Part shown: positions 47,129 through 59,473 of the stretch, in pieces
Layout of the letters: every line of letters begins with the position of its first letter
How positions within the stretch are numbered: position 1 is the first letter of the stretch
NCBI GenBank assembly: GCA_025201765.1
Contig: MU623434.1
Coordinates: 1 to 64,000 of the forward strand
DNA: 64,000 nt
Direction of reading: 5' to 3'
DNA from: Daldinia sp. FL1419
Lineage: Eukaryota > Ascomycota > Sordariomycetes > Xylariales > Hypoxylaceae
Position numbers and translations under genes: made by a program
The notes under the pieces: generated by a model
What the model saw: only the letters and a program-made list of their open reading frames with translations
Database searches by the model: none
Told to the model about the DNA's origin: nothing

Positions 47129-47819
47129 ATGGCTTCATATATCGGCCTTGAGAAGAATATCTCTTATTTCACGGTAAGTCGCCCTCACGCCCCAATCTCG
47201 AAACGGAATTGAGAAAATTAACTTGAGAAAGTTGAACTAACACTCTAATTAGATCCCCGCAGCTGTCATTCTGGTATCGAGTTTCTCAAATCTCGCATAT
47301 TAAGTATCCCGCCCGCTAATCTTGGTCACGCATCATAGGCCTTATTGCCCCGAGCGTACTCCGGTATCACGGGGCCGGGCAAGAAGTTTTTCGACCCTAA
47401 CAACCCGCGTACCTTCACGGCGAAGCTCGAATCCGCCGAAATCGACAAGAGGGTAAGTCGTAGACACTCTTCCGGACATCACCGGACACCACCGGACACC
47501 ACTCCGGCAATCACCGCATCGCTAACTAAAGATGTAGCTAAAAGGCCGGTTGGTGCGTGCCGAGTCGGCGGGTGCCAATGCTTTTGAGAACCTCGGTGTC
47601 TACGCCGCAGCCGTAACAGCCGGAAATGCTGCCGGCCTCTCAGCAAAGACCCTCAACGCTCTGGCCCTGGGCTACTTGGCGGCCCGTGTGCTTTACACGT
47701 GGATTTATATATGGGGACAAGAGAACCGGAGAATTACCCCTCTACGGACGGTGGTCTGGAGTGTTGCTATGGGCTGCTGCATGGCGCTGTTCTCCCTTGC
47801 TGGGGCCCGGGGTTTATGA
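47129..47819 (+). CDS. MAPEG-family membrane protein (microsomal glutathione transferase-like), 153 aa
   Basis: MAPEG proteins are small four-helix membrane proteins; many conjugate glutathione to lipophilic substrates in the ER membrane. Exons are 47129-47173, 47253-47273, 47339-47452 and 47538-47819, all introns in phase 0. The second exon encodes just seven residues. The spliced protein starts MASYIGLEKNISYFT, matching the usual fungal N terminus of this family, then has a hydrophobic helix into LLPRAYSG. It continues RLVRAESAGANAFENLGVYA, the conserved R-A-x-x-A-x-N-x-F-E-N core, and ends with two hydrophobic helices. The last intron acceptor was chosen as GTAG before 47538 because the nearer CTAAAAG site breaks the frame. 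Fungal members with this signature are often annotated only as MAPEG proteins, so substrate and activity are unproven. Confidence 0.85.
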
Positions 47820-48086
47820 GTGGGTAGTGTCTCAGTTTTCCCGCGTTGGCAGATATCAGTCTCGTGTGATATGGACATTATTTCAATTCCATAGATACCT
47901 AAGGTTAGTCTTTAATGTCTATTACTAGCTGGCAGTTCGTCACGATAAACCTATCGTAAGGCTAGGTAGATTAATATATCGCAAAATCATCTTGTGCACT
48001 TAGGTTAACTATGCAATATTAAAACTACCTACTTCCGATTCTGTTGAAGAGTCCGTATTAGGGGCTAACTTTTCAGCGTAAATAGC

Positions 48087-49104
48087 CTACCGCATAGATG
48101 GATAACCCCCAATCCGAAGGATAAGCTCGTCGCCCAGCTTGCTAATACTCGACTGAAACTCGTTCTCATCGGCCGCGTGCCAATCCGCCCTGTTACCCGG
48201 GACCGCATCATTGCCAGTAAACCCGATGTACAGAATATCCTCTTTGTCAAAGCCGCCCACACCATCTAGGTCGTGCCCAAAACAAAGAGTAGCAACCGAG
48301 ATGGAAGCTTCCCCAACTCTAGGGCTAACGCCATCGTCACCGTTTGTGTCTCCCCATATACCGTAGATCTACCTCCCGGTCAACTTTCGTAGGCTCGTAA
48401 GAAGACTCAATATACGTACCAATTTATCGTTACACACGATAGCCATCACACTCAGGGGCTTCATACCCCAGTCTCGGGGATTGAACGTTACCCACTCAGG
48501 CTTCTTACCGGTATTACCGAAGACCACGTAGTCCTATGATAACACTAGTTAGTAATAACTTATCCAAACGGTTTAAAGTCTTTATGTGTATTCTGGAAAT
48601 TTCGAGTTCTTTATCTCAACCGAGATACCGGGGCGGGAGGGGAGGCATTGGGTGAAGTCGTACATGAACAAACGGATTTAGATCCGGGACCCCATTCTTG
48701 TAAGTCGATATGTATCCCCTCATAGCCGTCATGTTCTGCACCGAATGAGCGTTATCGCAGCGGCCGTCGTCGTTCTTTGTGATGAGTCCGTCGCAGTCGA
48801 TGTCCATGTTGGCTAGCTTTCCGTTCCCACCTTGAAGGTAGATAACACCATAATCATTCAAATGGTCACCACAATAGGTGAAACCTAGATTGATATTCCA
48901 ATAAGGCTTCTTCAGTGTTATTCATCTGTGATATTACTTACTGTTGTCGTTACTGTTTACCATGTCATAGAAACCTGACTGTAGCGGCGTCTTGCATGAT
49001 CCCTGTGCCACCACCGCGTCATAGAACTCCTTTACATTATCAGGGATATCTCGGCTCCAGGCCGAGATGAATAGAAGAGGTAAGAGGCAGATTTTCGAAA
49101 GCAT
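48087..49104 (-). CDS. Secreted chitosanase, glycoside hydrolase family 75, 259 aa, four exons
   Basis: An endo-chitosanase that cleaves beta-1,4 links in chitosan outside the cell. Exons on the minus strand are 48942-49104, 48664-48884, 48420-48533 and 48087-48368 (780 nt, 260 codons with stop). The introns are 57, 130 and 51 bp. A short signal peptide (residues 1 to about 18, KICLLPLLFISAW) leads into IPDNVKEFYDAV, as in fungal GH75 enzymes. Family blocks follow: YCGDHLNDYGVIYLQG, NMDIDCDG, DYVVFGNTG, SVMAIVCNDKLIYGIWGD and VGEASISVATLCFG. Asp173 (WGDTNG) and Glu186 (VGEAS) are 13 residues apart, the same spacing I recall for the catalytic Asp175/Glu188 pair of the Fusarium solani enzyme. 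All cysteines of the core appear present, so it looks functional. It could serve in nutrition, in remodelling the fungus's own wall, or in attack on other fungi. Confidence 0.93.
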
Positions 49105-51555
49105 GGCTATCTTTATTGAAGATGCAGATGATAGTACGATAGCAGTGGATGACTTTAATCGAGGAGGACAGAGTCTTCTATGACAGATGCACGGGGAAGC
49201 AACCCCAATTTATCTACATTCTAACATGACCCCTCATTATCTCCTCTTAACTAATGTCTTAACTCAAGGGACCTGTCTTTCTCACTATGTGTCCCACCAT
49301 ACGCTGTACGTAGTAACCGATCAGGTCTGACGTGCTTCCCTAAAGAGACCTTTACCTTATGAGGTAAAAACTAAGAGATAGAGAAGCAACTTAGCTGTTC
49401 GACCAGCAACCTACTCCGACTCTGTTGGCCTAACGGCTCCGTATGTCGAATCCATGCTTTTTACGAGACGTCACATCTAGCGTAGTGTCACTTTCACTGA
49501 TACCCATAGGATAAACAGGCATAGATCGGCGCCCTTGTATGAGGAGATCGGTTTGATAATACGCCATCATGTTAGAGAGGTTATCACGGAGATAATTCTA
49601 GAGAGCCAATAAGTTTAGTCGCTCGGAAACCCGCTTCAACTACTACAGTTGATAACATACAAAAGTCTAAAATAGGTTGAAGTCTCCCGATTCGTCTTCT
49701 TATAGGAATATAAGTATCTCTAAGTATCCCAACACCTCTATAGTTCACTTAAAGGGACATCGGAAATATAGCTATTATGCGATTATCGCCTGTTATACTT
49801 ATCGCTATACGTAGAATGTCTTCAACAGCGGGGTTCCTATCATTGACCCTAGCCCAACAAAAGCTATGAACCCATCGTGGCCTCTGCGGCGGGTACTCCC
49901 GGACACTTACGCAGTCTTGTTACCGCCGCTTAATGACAGCCGTGCCGCCAATTTGACTTTAACGTTATTAAACCATCAGGTTAGACGTGTGGGGTCTGGG
50001 GGTATCCAGATCACATTGCCGCCACCAGCAGAGCCTAAGTCAGCCTATATCTACGTAAAGACTCCAGAAGAACGGGGTCCGAGTGAGATCTCAAAACGCG
50101 CCCATCCTTCGGAGCTTCGTTGTCCTGTGTGGGTAGATAAGTGAGGATAGGTTCGACTCCTATTGGCGCTAGCGGTTTCTCGCCTATCTGCTCAACTCGT
50201 TGAAGCCCCGAGCTTATTATTACCATATTTCGACACGATTGGGCGATTTAGGTAACAGGAATAAATTAGATACGAGCTGCTTAAACGTAAAGTCTTAACT
50301 TTTAGACGTCGTTCCCCGGTCGGCGGGTTCGGTTCAAGCACCGAAAACCCATCATGCTTTGACGACGCAAGGCTACCCACTGCCATCTGCCCACAATATC
50401 ACCCCATATACCCCTCTTGGTCTCGCCGATGAACTATATTCTACCTATTATATCGAGAGTTCAAGTAGCCGCTTTCCGAAAGGTTTTAGCTTATTCCCTA
50501 CCTCAACGTGGAAGTGTTTTCATGTGCGCCTCGATAAGTTGAAGACATGAAGTTGAAATAAAGCCCAAACCTATCCATATCAAAAATTACCCGATAGGCT
50601 ATGTTTTCCCAAGGTATGTTAGCTAACAAAGTCCACGTTGCTAAGATGAGCGGTACACAGATGGCCGGGGGCCACTCAAGTTGAGCGAACCCATTTATTC
50701 AAGTGTAGGGACACGGAATATCCCGCCCTACCCATGACGCACACTGTCGCACGAAGGAAGATGATTTCCATATTCGGATGCTCTTAGGTCACTGGCCAAG
50801 GTCGTGTTAGCTGACGGGCGCAGGGGTATCGTCTTGTTTGCCCAAATCTGAGAGATTTGTCGAGTACGACGTCAGAGAAACCTATAAAAATACCTAACGG
50901 TTTCCTGGGCCGGTTGTTACTACAGAAAGTAAAAAGGCAGTGAATGCTTCGTTGCTGGAAATAAATGGTGCCTCAGTGATCGACAGACTACTGTTGGGGG
51001 AGCAGTACGAGTTATCCTAACGAGAGCATATGTCGTCAAAAGGCAAACTTTCATTTTTAGTTGACATGAACTATTCATGATAGATTATACCAAGCATAAT
51101 AGGACTCTACTACTACTCCTCTAAACTTCACCATCTGGACACCAACAACCTCGTCGATTTCTAAATACCAATAATCCATATATCCAACCACATTCCTCCA
51201 AGGCAACTTGAAACTCTGAGCTTATCTAGGTCGTCTTACTCGAACAGGTAGTCACTCCTCCGACATAGTTACGCGTTAACCGCTAACGTAGTACTACTGC
51301 AGTGGGGTTACCAATGGCTTGAATATCTCATAGTTTATTGAAGAGAAATCAGTGAAATTTCTATAGTTATAAAATATAAACGATAAAAGCTATCGGTACC
51401 TTGAGACAGGCAACTAATTATTGAATATACTCGACGGCCATCTTTTCTGGTAAGTCTATATACCATCTATCTCCTCCTCGCGCTTCCCCCGTACCTCCCC
51501 CGCAATACATTATACCATATAGGTCACCCCCATACGACTAACTGTATTACAACCA
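49105..51555. other. Intergenic stretch between chitosanase and hydrolase genes
   Basis: About 2.45 kb. An open frame of 92 codons at 49866-50144 and one of 64 codons at 50192-50386 (minus) lack motifs. I found no splice arrangement that extends them, so I do not call genes. The left end is the presumed chitosanase promoter; the right end holds the 3' flank of the minus-strand hydrolase. Confidence 0.5.
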
Positions 51556-52518
51556 CTAACCACTCTTCTTAAGCTGAGGTCCGAGGAATCCCAAGACAGC
51601 CTCTCGAACACCCTTCTCGTCGTGAGCCACGCCATCAACCACATCAAACTGGGTCTTAATGCCCAGTTCCTCCCACGATGCACGAAGCTCCTTGATCGAA
51701 TCGAGACGGGTCTCGTTCATAGGGGGTAATCCGCCGCTACCAAGGGTATCCTTCTTCCACTCCCAGAAAGCCTCGTCTCCGTGAATCTCAGTATCGCTAC
51801 CACCAACAACAAGCTGGATGGGAAGCTTTCCAATGACATCCGGCTGCACCGTCTTGTCAAACACGGTCTTCACATCCTTAGTTCCAACGGGCCAGTCTTG
51901 GGTGTCGTCGATGAACGTAGGGCGTCCGGGGGCACCGATACTAATAGCAGCTAGCTTCTCGGGATAAAGATACATGAAGCGGTGGGCAAACTGGCCGCCA
52001 CCGGAGAATCCCATCATATAGATCTTTTCCATTTCGAGGCCAGGCCAGCGGTAAGCTACTTGATCAAGGACCTGCAGAAGAGCCTGGTCCGAGCGAAGCG
52101 TATCAGATTTAAGCTCCTTGTACGAGTCAAGATCGTTGGGCCCATCCATTCCAGCGGGGAACAGAGGCGAGAGGATAGCACAGGGAGTCGAATCGGCAAA
52201 AGGGACAAGCTCGTCGTAGATGGCAACCTGGTTCCGGCCCGTTCCGTGGATATAAACGAGCAAGGGGAGCTTCGCGGGAGTGGCGCTCTTACTCGGGTCC
52301 GGGTTGTAGTGCTCTTCTGGGATGTACAAAGCGTAAGAGATACGCGTGTCGGCTTGTAGAGCCATAAGGGGGACGTGGCCGACAAAGTAGACGTCCTCGA
52401 GGAATTCCGCAGGCATATTCGCGGTCGTCAAGGCTTTTTCCATGCCAACGGGGACCTTATCGGCTGCTAGGACCCCATTGAGTCCCAGAAGGGAAGGGAA
52501 CAGTAACCCGAATCGCAT
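51556..52518 (-). CDS. Secreted alpha/beta-hydrolase (esterase / PHB depolymerase-like), 320 aa
   Basis: A predicted extracellular serine esterase, single exon. The signal peptide is residues 1-19 (MRFGLLFPSLLGLNGVLAA). The fold is shown by an oxyanion-hole motif LLVYIHGTGRN (86-96), a nucleophile elbow GFSGGG with Ser172, a probable acid Asp242 (VVGGSDTE) and catalytic His299 (DGVAHDEKG). This layout resembles polyhydroxybutyrate-depolymerase-like and CE1-type esterases; the substrate cannot be told from sequence. The frame is open further upstream to 52659, but I chose the ATG at 52518 because it places a clean signal peptide at the N terminus and the extra 47 residues are Ser/His/Arg-rich. 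It is not clustered with a related enzyme, although the GH75 gene lies about 2.5 kb away on the same strand. Confidence 0.85.
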   Translation of the reverse strand: MRFGLLFPSLLGLNGVLAADKVPVGMEKALTTANMPAEFLEDVYFVGHVPLMALQADTRISYALYIPEEHYNPDPSKSATPAKLPLLVYIHGTGRNQVAIYDELVPFADSTPCAILSPLFPAGMDGPNDLDSYKELKSDTLRSDQALLQVLDQVAYRWPGLEMEKIYMMGFSGGGQFAHRFMYLYPEKLAAISIGAPGRPTFIDDTQDWPVGTKDVKTVFDKTVQPDVIGKLPIQLVVGGSDTEIHGDEAFWEWKKDTLGSGGLPPMNETRLDSIKELRASWEELGIKTQFDVVDGVAHDEKGVREAVLGFLGPQLKKSG

Positions 52519-54353
52519 CTTGCTTCGAGTATCGCGAGAAGTTGAACTGAATGGGCTTAAGAACTTAAGATGAAGATGGAATATTGTTATCCAACACGAC
52601 TGTGATGAAGGATGAAGAAAGCAACTTGGAACATTCCGGGCGATCCTTCTTATAAACACTCTCGCCCCCTATAAGGCCGCAATACGTAACACCCGTCCGC
52701 AGCAAGCAGCTCGGAAATTGACTGTAAGACAAGGTCCCACTGCCGGCATGTGAAGAACTCGCTTGCTTTGCCGAGAAACGCGACTTCTAGACCTAAATCC
52801 GGTGGTTTGCCATCTTCGGGACGCCGCTGCATGGTGCATGTTGCCTAAGCGAAACTCGGGCCTCCGGCCGTAACCCGCGGCATAGTCAGGAGGCCTACCA
52901 TTACTTTCTGCCTTGCACATCGCAGCTACGAATAGAAGATCTCGTGGCACGTGAAATCGCTTTCCCATAAACTATCGACATTTCCTAGTTTCTAGTTTTA
53001 TTAGTTATACCGGTCAACGACATACGATGAGTATCTGTCTATCCTCTATCCTCAATATACCATTGTTATTATTAGCTTAGCAGCTTAATAAAGACTACCT
53101 CATAGGACATTTTACCAGTAACCGAGGCAATGAAAATTCTCCCCCGACGTAAAATTTGAAGAGATAATAGGTAGAGTCATTATGCATTAGTTTTGACCTA
53201 CCCCTTCATGCAATTAAATTTGGTTCGCCGACGTGGCTATGCAGTGGCGATATACGACGGCCTGGGTGAGATTTCTCAGTGTCGCTACCAAACTATACCT
53301 AGACAAGTATAATCAATGTACTACAGAGCGTCTTTTAAGCCTCTTATGACGACTATACCAGCAAGTATCGGAACGGCAAAAGCTCGAATGTTGTACGGTA
53401 CGGGTAAATTTGTTGCCCTACAAAGAATTCCTATTTTTGTACAATACTTACTACGTCTAGATAACTTCCATATACGGAAGGGCCTCGAGGTCTCTGATGC
53501 TTCTAGATGGCCATACCGATTAACTTGCGACACTCACGCTTCATAGTATAGGTACCTATTAGTTGATAGAGATGGAAACTCGAGTATTTCTTAATACCTA
53601 TTCAGCTCCCCTTTCCCTCCTTAGATTGGGCCGCAGGACTGGCCTATCTTCGCGATGCCTCGGCTCCTCGTCGTGAAACTCGGGAAAGACTCTCGGGCGG
53701 TGTAGAGTAAGCAGACTCGTAGATAGTATGGGACCTCTGCATTAATGCGCACCTGCTACCACGTCTTTTTGCTACTTGGGTCCTGCCCTCCGTAGTCTAT
53801 TTCCTCGCCTCCACGCAGAATCAGGACGTAAAGTAGCATATGTAGAAGAGCATATGATGAATCTCCATGGATCTCTGCCCAAGGCTCATTTTGTGGCATT
53901 TCAGGGGGTTGGTGGACACTACCACGATAACAACACAAATCCTATAAGCATTTATAATTAATACTAGGCTTTCAAAGCCGAGTAACTTATTAGTTTCTTA
54001 GGCGTGTTGACGCTGCTAGTTAACACTAATTAGAGCAGCATATTATAATACATACCGCTATTCGGACTAATCTTCGCTCCCGTCAGTATTACCTCCCAAC
54101 AATCCCCTTTTCTTAGCCCGTCCCTTGCCGAATCCTAGGAGCTCGTCTACACGCAAAACTCTAGAAAGAACGGGGTGACGGTAAGGATATGATCCATACC
54201 TTAGGTACTTTTATGATTCTAAGCCGCTTGTTGGTTCATCTGACCAGTCTTACTCGCAAAATTAAATGCACGAATAAAAGAGCAAACGTAATATGTCTAT
54301 CAGACTGCAGTAATGCCCGACACCCTCATGCCAATTAGCCCACCAACGGGAAA
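52519..54353. other. Intergenic region, mostly without recognisable genes
   Basis: The left side is the promoter region of the hydrolase. Several open frames of 60-100 codons on both strands have no family features. The only protein-like patch I noticed is at 54067-54210 on the minus strand, listed separately. Confidence 0.5.
54067..54210 (-). pseudogene. Possible coding remnant or terminal exon, basic C-terminal tail
   Basis: A 47-codon open stretch on the minus strand reads SYPYRHPVLSRVLRVDELLG, then FGKGRAKKRGLLGG, and ends at a stop. It has no ATG, and a stop lies just upstream. The residue composition looks like a real protein end, with HPVLSRVLRVDELLGFGKGR reading like a conserved motif. 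It may be a terminal exon of a small gene whose 5' exons I cannot place in the 140 bp before RAV1, or a relic. I do not recognise the family. Confidence 0.3.
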
Positions 54354-57300
54354 TCAGAACCCAAAACTATCCAGAAGGGAATTCGCGTCAGGCTCCTCGA
54401 AGACACTAGGTGGCGGCTTGACATTGTGGCCTCCAGTTTTCATATCAGCCGGGGCGACGGGCGACATAGGCATGTCTTGGACGACTAGCGAGCTACGGCG
54501 TCGTAATAAATTTCTAGGATCGATTTCACCGCCAATGTCCGGGGCTGTCGGCGGGGCATGCCGGAGGAACTCCCAGTTGCGAACTATACTACAGTTAGAA
54601 AAAGTCGCAATGCAAAGTAGGAGAAAAGCCAAAGTATGGCGGAGACCTACCTAGATCTAGACCAAGGAGATCACAACCCATGCGGTCGTAGAGTCTCGCA
54701 TTATGCAAGACAAATTCCCACTCTGTTCTTGGTAGTACTTTGGATGCCCCACGGAGCGTCTGTAGCGTCTTTTGTCGAAGCTGGGAGTACAGCACAACAA
54801 GAGCCGGGTCATCCGTTAGGAAGAGCTTCGCCTCCAAGTTGTCCGACGAGACCGGTGTTTCCAATAGTGTATAGACGGGAGTCTTCGGCATGTTAGCTTA
54901 TCGACCATCTGGTAAGTTTTGATGTAAACCCACAATTAGAGCGCGAACTGCCATGTCTCTTCGCTTTAGCATCCAGAAGGCCCACGATGCAAGCCAGCGA
55001 TTGCCTTCTTGGGCGGCAAGGGCAAGCACCTCGTTTTCTAGTAGTTTTCTCAACACAGGTCCATTATCACCCTCATACACCCTCGTTATAGCGATGGCAA
55101 GCTGGATATCTTTTATCTGGTTGATACAGACGCTCACCGCATCTTGTAAGTGACCTGCAAGTAGGAAGAAGGCAGCCGCGTATTCTATGCCTTTTGTTAG
55201 TACCTGTTTACTTCGTCGATGTTGTGGAAACACTTACCAAAACGACGTTTGCTCAGAAGAGCGTACGCATTCTTCAAGGCCGTAGTCTTCCACTTGGGGT
55301 CGTCAAAGTTATTCGCCAAAAGTCGCTGCGTTGCTGCTTGCTCCCGATTCCCGCTTGCCATGCGCCAAAGACCCTGAAGAACAGTTTTCTTCTTCAATGC
55401 TAGATAGAAGAGACTGCAGTCCACCGGATTCTTTGTCTCGCTTTTAGTATACTCGTTACGAGCTATAGTCTCGAATTGTGTTTTCTATGCGTTCGACGGA
55501 TTAGATAGAAGCTGACGGATTTTGGGTTCGTCAAACTTACCACTGCGGCCTCATCTGCAAGCCACATAAACATGCCGCTCTCCCTCGCGTTCTCCCACAG
55601 CATAGCGCTGTGATACTGGCGGGAAACAAAATCCGTCAATATATCTTGACTGGTAGAGTGGTAAGCCCAGTTGATTTCTCTCCACGACATGTGGATTTCA
55701 TTGGTTCTGCCCTTTCTTAGTGCGTGCTGCCGGAAGAATAGCATGAACCTAGCACCATTCTCATCCATTGAACGACGCTGCTTTTCTACAACTCCAACAC
55801 ACTCAATTATATCAACCAACTGAATCTGTTCATGGCCTGATAACTGCGGTATGGTTACTTGCTGCAATTTCTCGCAGACAGCCGGGGCAACATCTTCCGT
55901 GAACACTTCGTCAGTGTCATCGAACGACATTTGAGACATGAGATAGGACGAGCCACCGCTGCCGATAGATGCAGATCCCTAAAAGAAGATCTTAGTATAC
56001 CAACACATGGGTTGCCCTGTATAACCTACTTTACGCGTATAAAAATCTGCTAGATCCAAGCTCAAATAATCGTCGATCGGATCACCCTCTACGTGATACC
56101 TTAACGTATGATTCAAAGCCAAGAGTACGCGCCGAACCACACTATGTTTTCCTGCTAGTATACATTGGCTAAGGAACTGAGGATGGAAGATGGGTAATGG
56201 TCCATTTAATCTCTGAATGACGTCAAATAGGTCTCTGGTCCCATCTTTACGATGCGGTACGCGTGCGCTTGAGATAAGTCTGTCTGTTATTTCGAAAGTT
56301 CTATCGTATGAAAAGAGTTGGTTACCGGCGCCAATAACTAAATTGCCATCACTAAGCCATGTTGAGTCCCCAATGGGGTGAGGCGTAAAATCTCGAATGT
56401 TGATCTCGCGAATCGGCGCCCAGGCAGGCCCTTTATTTAAATAGTCGAAGCGCATCTGCGAGAGTAGAATAATACGATAAGGGAAACCGACAGCAAGAAT
56501 TGACTGCGAATCTGGCGTAGAAGTCCAATCAAGATCTTGCACTGGATTATGGCTCTCGAAACCCTGCTTGTATTCCAACCGGGCCCCTCGAATATCCCAA
56601 ATTGTCAACTCCGAGCGATGCGCATTTACAAGAGCAGCTTTCTTCATCGTACTTCCGCTGACTAATGCTGGTTCTTGGACGCCTGTCTCCATTGAAGATG
56701 TCGAAAGCCATTCAACCTGACTTCGTTCTTGGCAAACTCTAGCAGTCCAAAATTCAACGCGGCCGCCGTGAGTATATGATACGGCGACATCCCGGGCAAA
56801 TACGTCTAAGAAGCCTGATATAACATGAGATATACCGGCGGGATCAACGGGTAAAACATAAGCCAGGTCACCGGAGTCCTCCAATTTGAACGTGCAGAAC
56901 TCTCGAAGACCTTTTTCATGACCATTAATCTGTGTTTTGACACGATCACCTTTCAATGGCAGGCGGAGTTCCCAGACTATGCCTTCTTGTTCCGAAGTAA
57001 CGGTTGCAATATGCGCGACAGAATCATCATCTACCCGCTCACGGGGGAGAACAATAATGCAAAGAGGTTTGCCACGAACACGGTATTTAAGATCGGCAAG
57101 TAATGTGTGCGTTGATGAAGTGCAATCCCAGACCGAGATACTTTCATGATGTAGAAACACAACAAAACGGCCTCCTCTGATCAGACATATTCGATGTATA
57201 TGTCGTTTCTCCGGGATAACATTATGTCGTAATAGCTTTGTTCGCGACGGACCAGGAGTATGGCGCCAGACAATGCTTTCACCCTGCTCCGTCCTAGATA

Positions 57301-58646
57301 CGATGGCGCGACCGCTAAAGTTTCGCACAATCTTCTTCACCGGGGCAGAGTGTCCGGACCAAGTCGCGCGAGGAACGAGCCGATTTTTAACCTTGGAGGT
57401 TGGGTCGAGGAAATCGGCAATGCTGCTCTCGAATACTTCTATCCTCCCATCAAAGTGGTGAAATAGCATATGCAGATTCCCCAGGTTTTTGTTACAGTAA
57501 CTAAGAATCTCAACATGACATTCTTTTGTCGACGAGCCCAAGAAATCAAAGTCTTTTGATTTGACGTAAGCAACATTGTCCACGCTACTATTGCCCTTGA
57601 GTTTATTGCTAATACTCTCCAAGGCCCAGGACGACATGCTTCCGTGTCCATCGAAAACAACGCAAATTTCGGTGTCCCTGTTGGCGATAGACAGTAAATA
57701 CTGAAGGGCAACGTCTTCTTTTTCTTGGCCATCACCTCTCTCTTGCACGGCTCTTTCGGTAGCGTTGGCAAGATCTCGTTGGCTCAAGATGAAAGCCCAT
57801 ACCGGCTTTTGTTTGCCTGCCTCTTCCTCATCCCGTACCGCCGCCGCTAGATCCAATTGTCCCCAGTGATGAAGTAGCGTGTGGCGGCTAGAGCTATCTC
57901 CACCTGCCCAGACGCGCATGATATTGTCGACGCAGAATGTGTAGAGCACATTTTCCATCGTCTGGTCGACATGGAATGGTTTGCGCCATTGTATACTAGT
58001 TACGGCGCGTGGATGCGAAAGGTAGCCAAAATCGAATTGTACTTCCTCTGAGCTAAAGTTTAGCCGTCGCCATACTTTTACTAGGCGATCGTGGTATCCA
58101 ATGGATGCGATATAAGACGAGTCGTAAGATAGATTCGCAGTTCTCGCAGGGCTAGCTAGCTCCTGGTTCCAGCGACAAGAAGGCGGCGTTGACGTTGTAT
58201 CGTAGAGCCATAGAGAGGATCGCGCGACTAGGAGCTCCTCGGAGCTACCCCAAGATAGAGTCACGGGCGTTGAACCTCCATCGACATCAAATGACGTTTG
58301 CAAAGCCCACTACATACAATCAGCTAAGTTTGAACAATAGCTATATTGGCGAAGCTAGGGTAAAAATAACCTTGGGCGAACCACCGTCATCACCATAGCT
58401 CAGGGGTCTGTATATCCTCACGGTCGCGTCCGTACACGCCGCAATCTTTCCCGAACATTCATCGAAGGACACAGCATCTAATTTCCTCTCGTCGTTATCA
58501 TATATTGTCTGAAGGATAGTTTCGGGGTCTGATAGGATTGCGATGGCGTTGCCGGTAATGTAAACGATGACGCGCTTGCCATCCCAATAACCCGTCGACA
58601 CAACTTGAAGACTGGCTTCGGGCTGGCCTGGAAGGACTGCCTTCAT
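54354..58646 (-). CDS. RAV1: RAVE complex subunit Rav1 (V-ATPase assembly regulator), 1317 aa, seven exons
   Basis: Rav1 is the large scaffold of the RAVE complex, which with Skp1 and Rav2 reassembles the vacuolar H+-ATPase. Exons on the minus strand are 58371-58646, 56030-58309, 55541-55978, 55238-55484, 54934-55184, 54651-54882 and 54354-54583, totalling 3954 nt or 1318 codons with stop. Introns are 51-67 bp; junction phases are consistent throughout. The N-terminal two thirds are WD-type repeats (for example LVKVWRRL, IMRVWAGGD, ISVWDCTS, ELTIWDIRG), as in Rav1 and the animal DMXL proteins. The conserved C-terminal domain holds IARNEYTKSETKNPVDCSLF, LQGLWRMASGNREQAATQRL, YAAAFFLLAGHL and QEGNRWLASWAFWML. 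The length matches the 1357-aa yeast protein. The exon 4 acceptor (just before 55484) was chosen because it restores KTQFETIARNEY. It is transcribed in the same direction as SFI1 upstream. Confidence 0.95.
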
Positions 58647-59473
58647 ACTATCGTCGCGAATAACTCGACATGAACATGTCTAATAATCCGGGAATTGGTG
58701 AAGCGCCAAATATGGCAATATGGCAATATGGCAATATGGCAATATGGAAATAATCGTATGCGCGTTTCGATTTCGGATTCACTTTAGCTTTGCTCTTCCT
58801 TCTTTTTTTTCACGGAATGAGAGCTTTCGGCGCCTCGATGCGATATTGGTTGGTTTCGGTATTATAAAATAGATCTAGACATGGGATCATCAGTTTATTT
58901 GACAGGGATCGTAAGTAGTACCTAACCTAGGCAGCTTAAGATATATGCATGTAATTTTGAACGTGATGCAGCTTTAACGGGGTTATGAAAACATTAATGT
59001 CAGGTGCTCTCCTGCTGTCAGATGTCGTTGTTGCAACGGCCAGAACGGTAATTCGCGTCGGTTTGCGGCTGCAGTATGACGTGGGACGGGCCGTGGATCC
59101 CTGTCTTACAACTAGTATGTATAATTACCATCGAATATTGCATAATCCAAAAGGCGAATGCAAAGAGTGGGCCATTTCCTACCCCTTTAACTAGAGGTAT
59201 ATACCTTGAGCACGAACTCTGCGATAAAGTCATCAAAACCAAATAACTAACCGTAGATCAAACACATACGACTACTATTTTAATACTAATAAAACTCAGA
59301 AGTCCATATAACTATTATATTATACGAGGAATCTTTTGAATCTTTGAAACCAGAAGATCCAGGGGTATCACTATATAAAAATGCCACTCGCGCCTATTCC
59401 ATGCGAGATTCCGCCGTACCTAGAAAAAAAAAAGAAGACGAACTCGTCGATATAGTCAACCGGGCTAGCTTGG
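58647..59473. other. Intergenic region between SFI1 and RAV1
   Basis: Holds the presumed RAV1 promoter, with an 8-bp tandem repeat 63 bp before its start codon and a T-rich tract at 58801-58810, and the SFI1 3' flank with an A-rich run near 59425. A 69-codon open frame at 58985-59194 has no recognisable motif. Confidence 0.5.
58709..58748 (+). repeat. 8-bp tandem repeat ATATGGCA, about five copies
   Basis: The unit ATATGGCA repeats four times perfectly and ends in ATATGGAA. It sits 63-102 bp upstream of the RAV1 start codon, in its 5' leader or core promoter, so copy-number change could alter expression. Confidence 0.9.

Noticed and set aside
49866..50144. 92-codon plus-strand frame with Pro/Arg-rich sequence.
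   Set aside because: No domain, signal peptide or splice partners; the opposite strand is equally open.
50092..50171. tRNA-like segment: perfect T-arm (ATAGG, TTCGACT, CCTAT) followed by TGGCGCT, with GCGCC about 65 bases upstream.
   Set aside because: The acceptor stem pairs over only five bases, and no D-arm or convincing anticodon arm can be drawn. Probably chance similarity.
52519..52659. N-terminal extension of 47 residues on the secreted hydrolase.
   Set aside because: The downstream Met gives a clean signal peptide; the extension would bury it and looks like 5' UTR.
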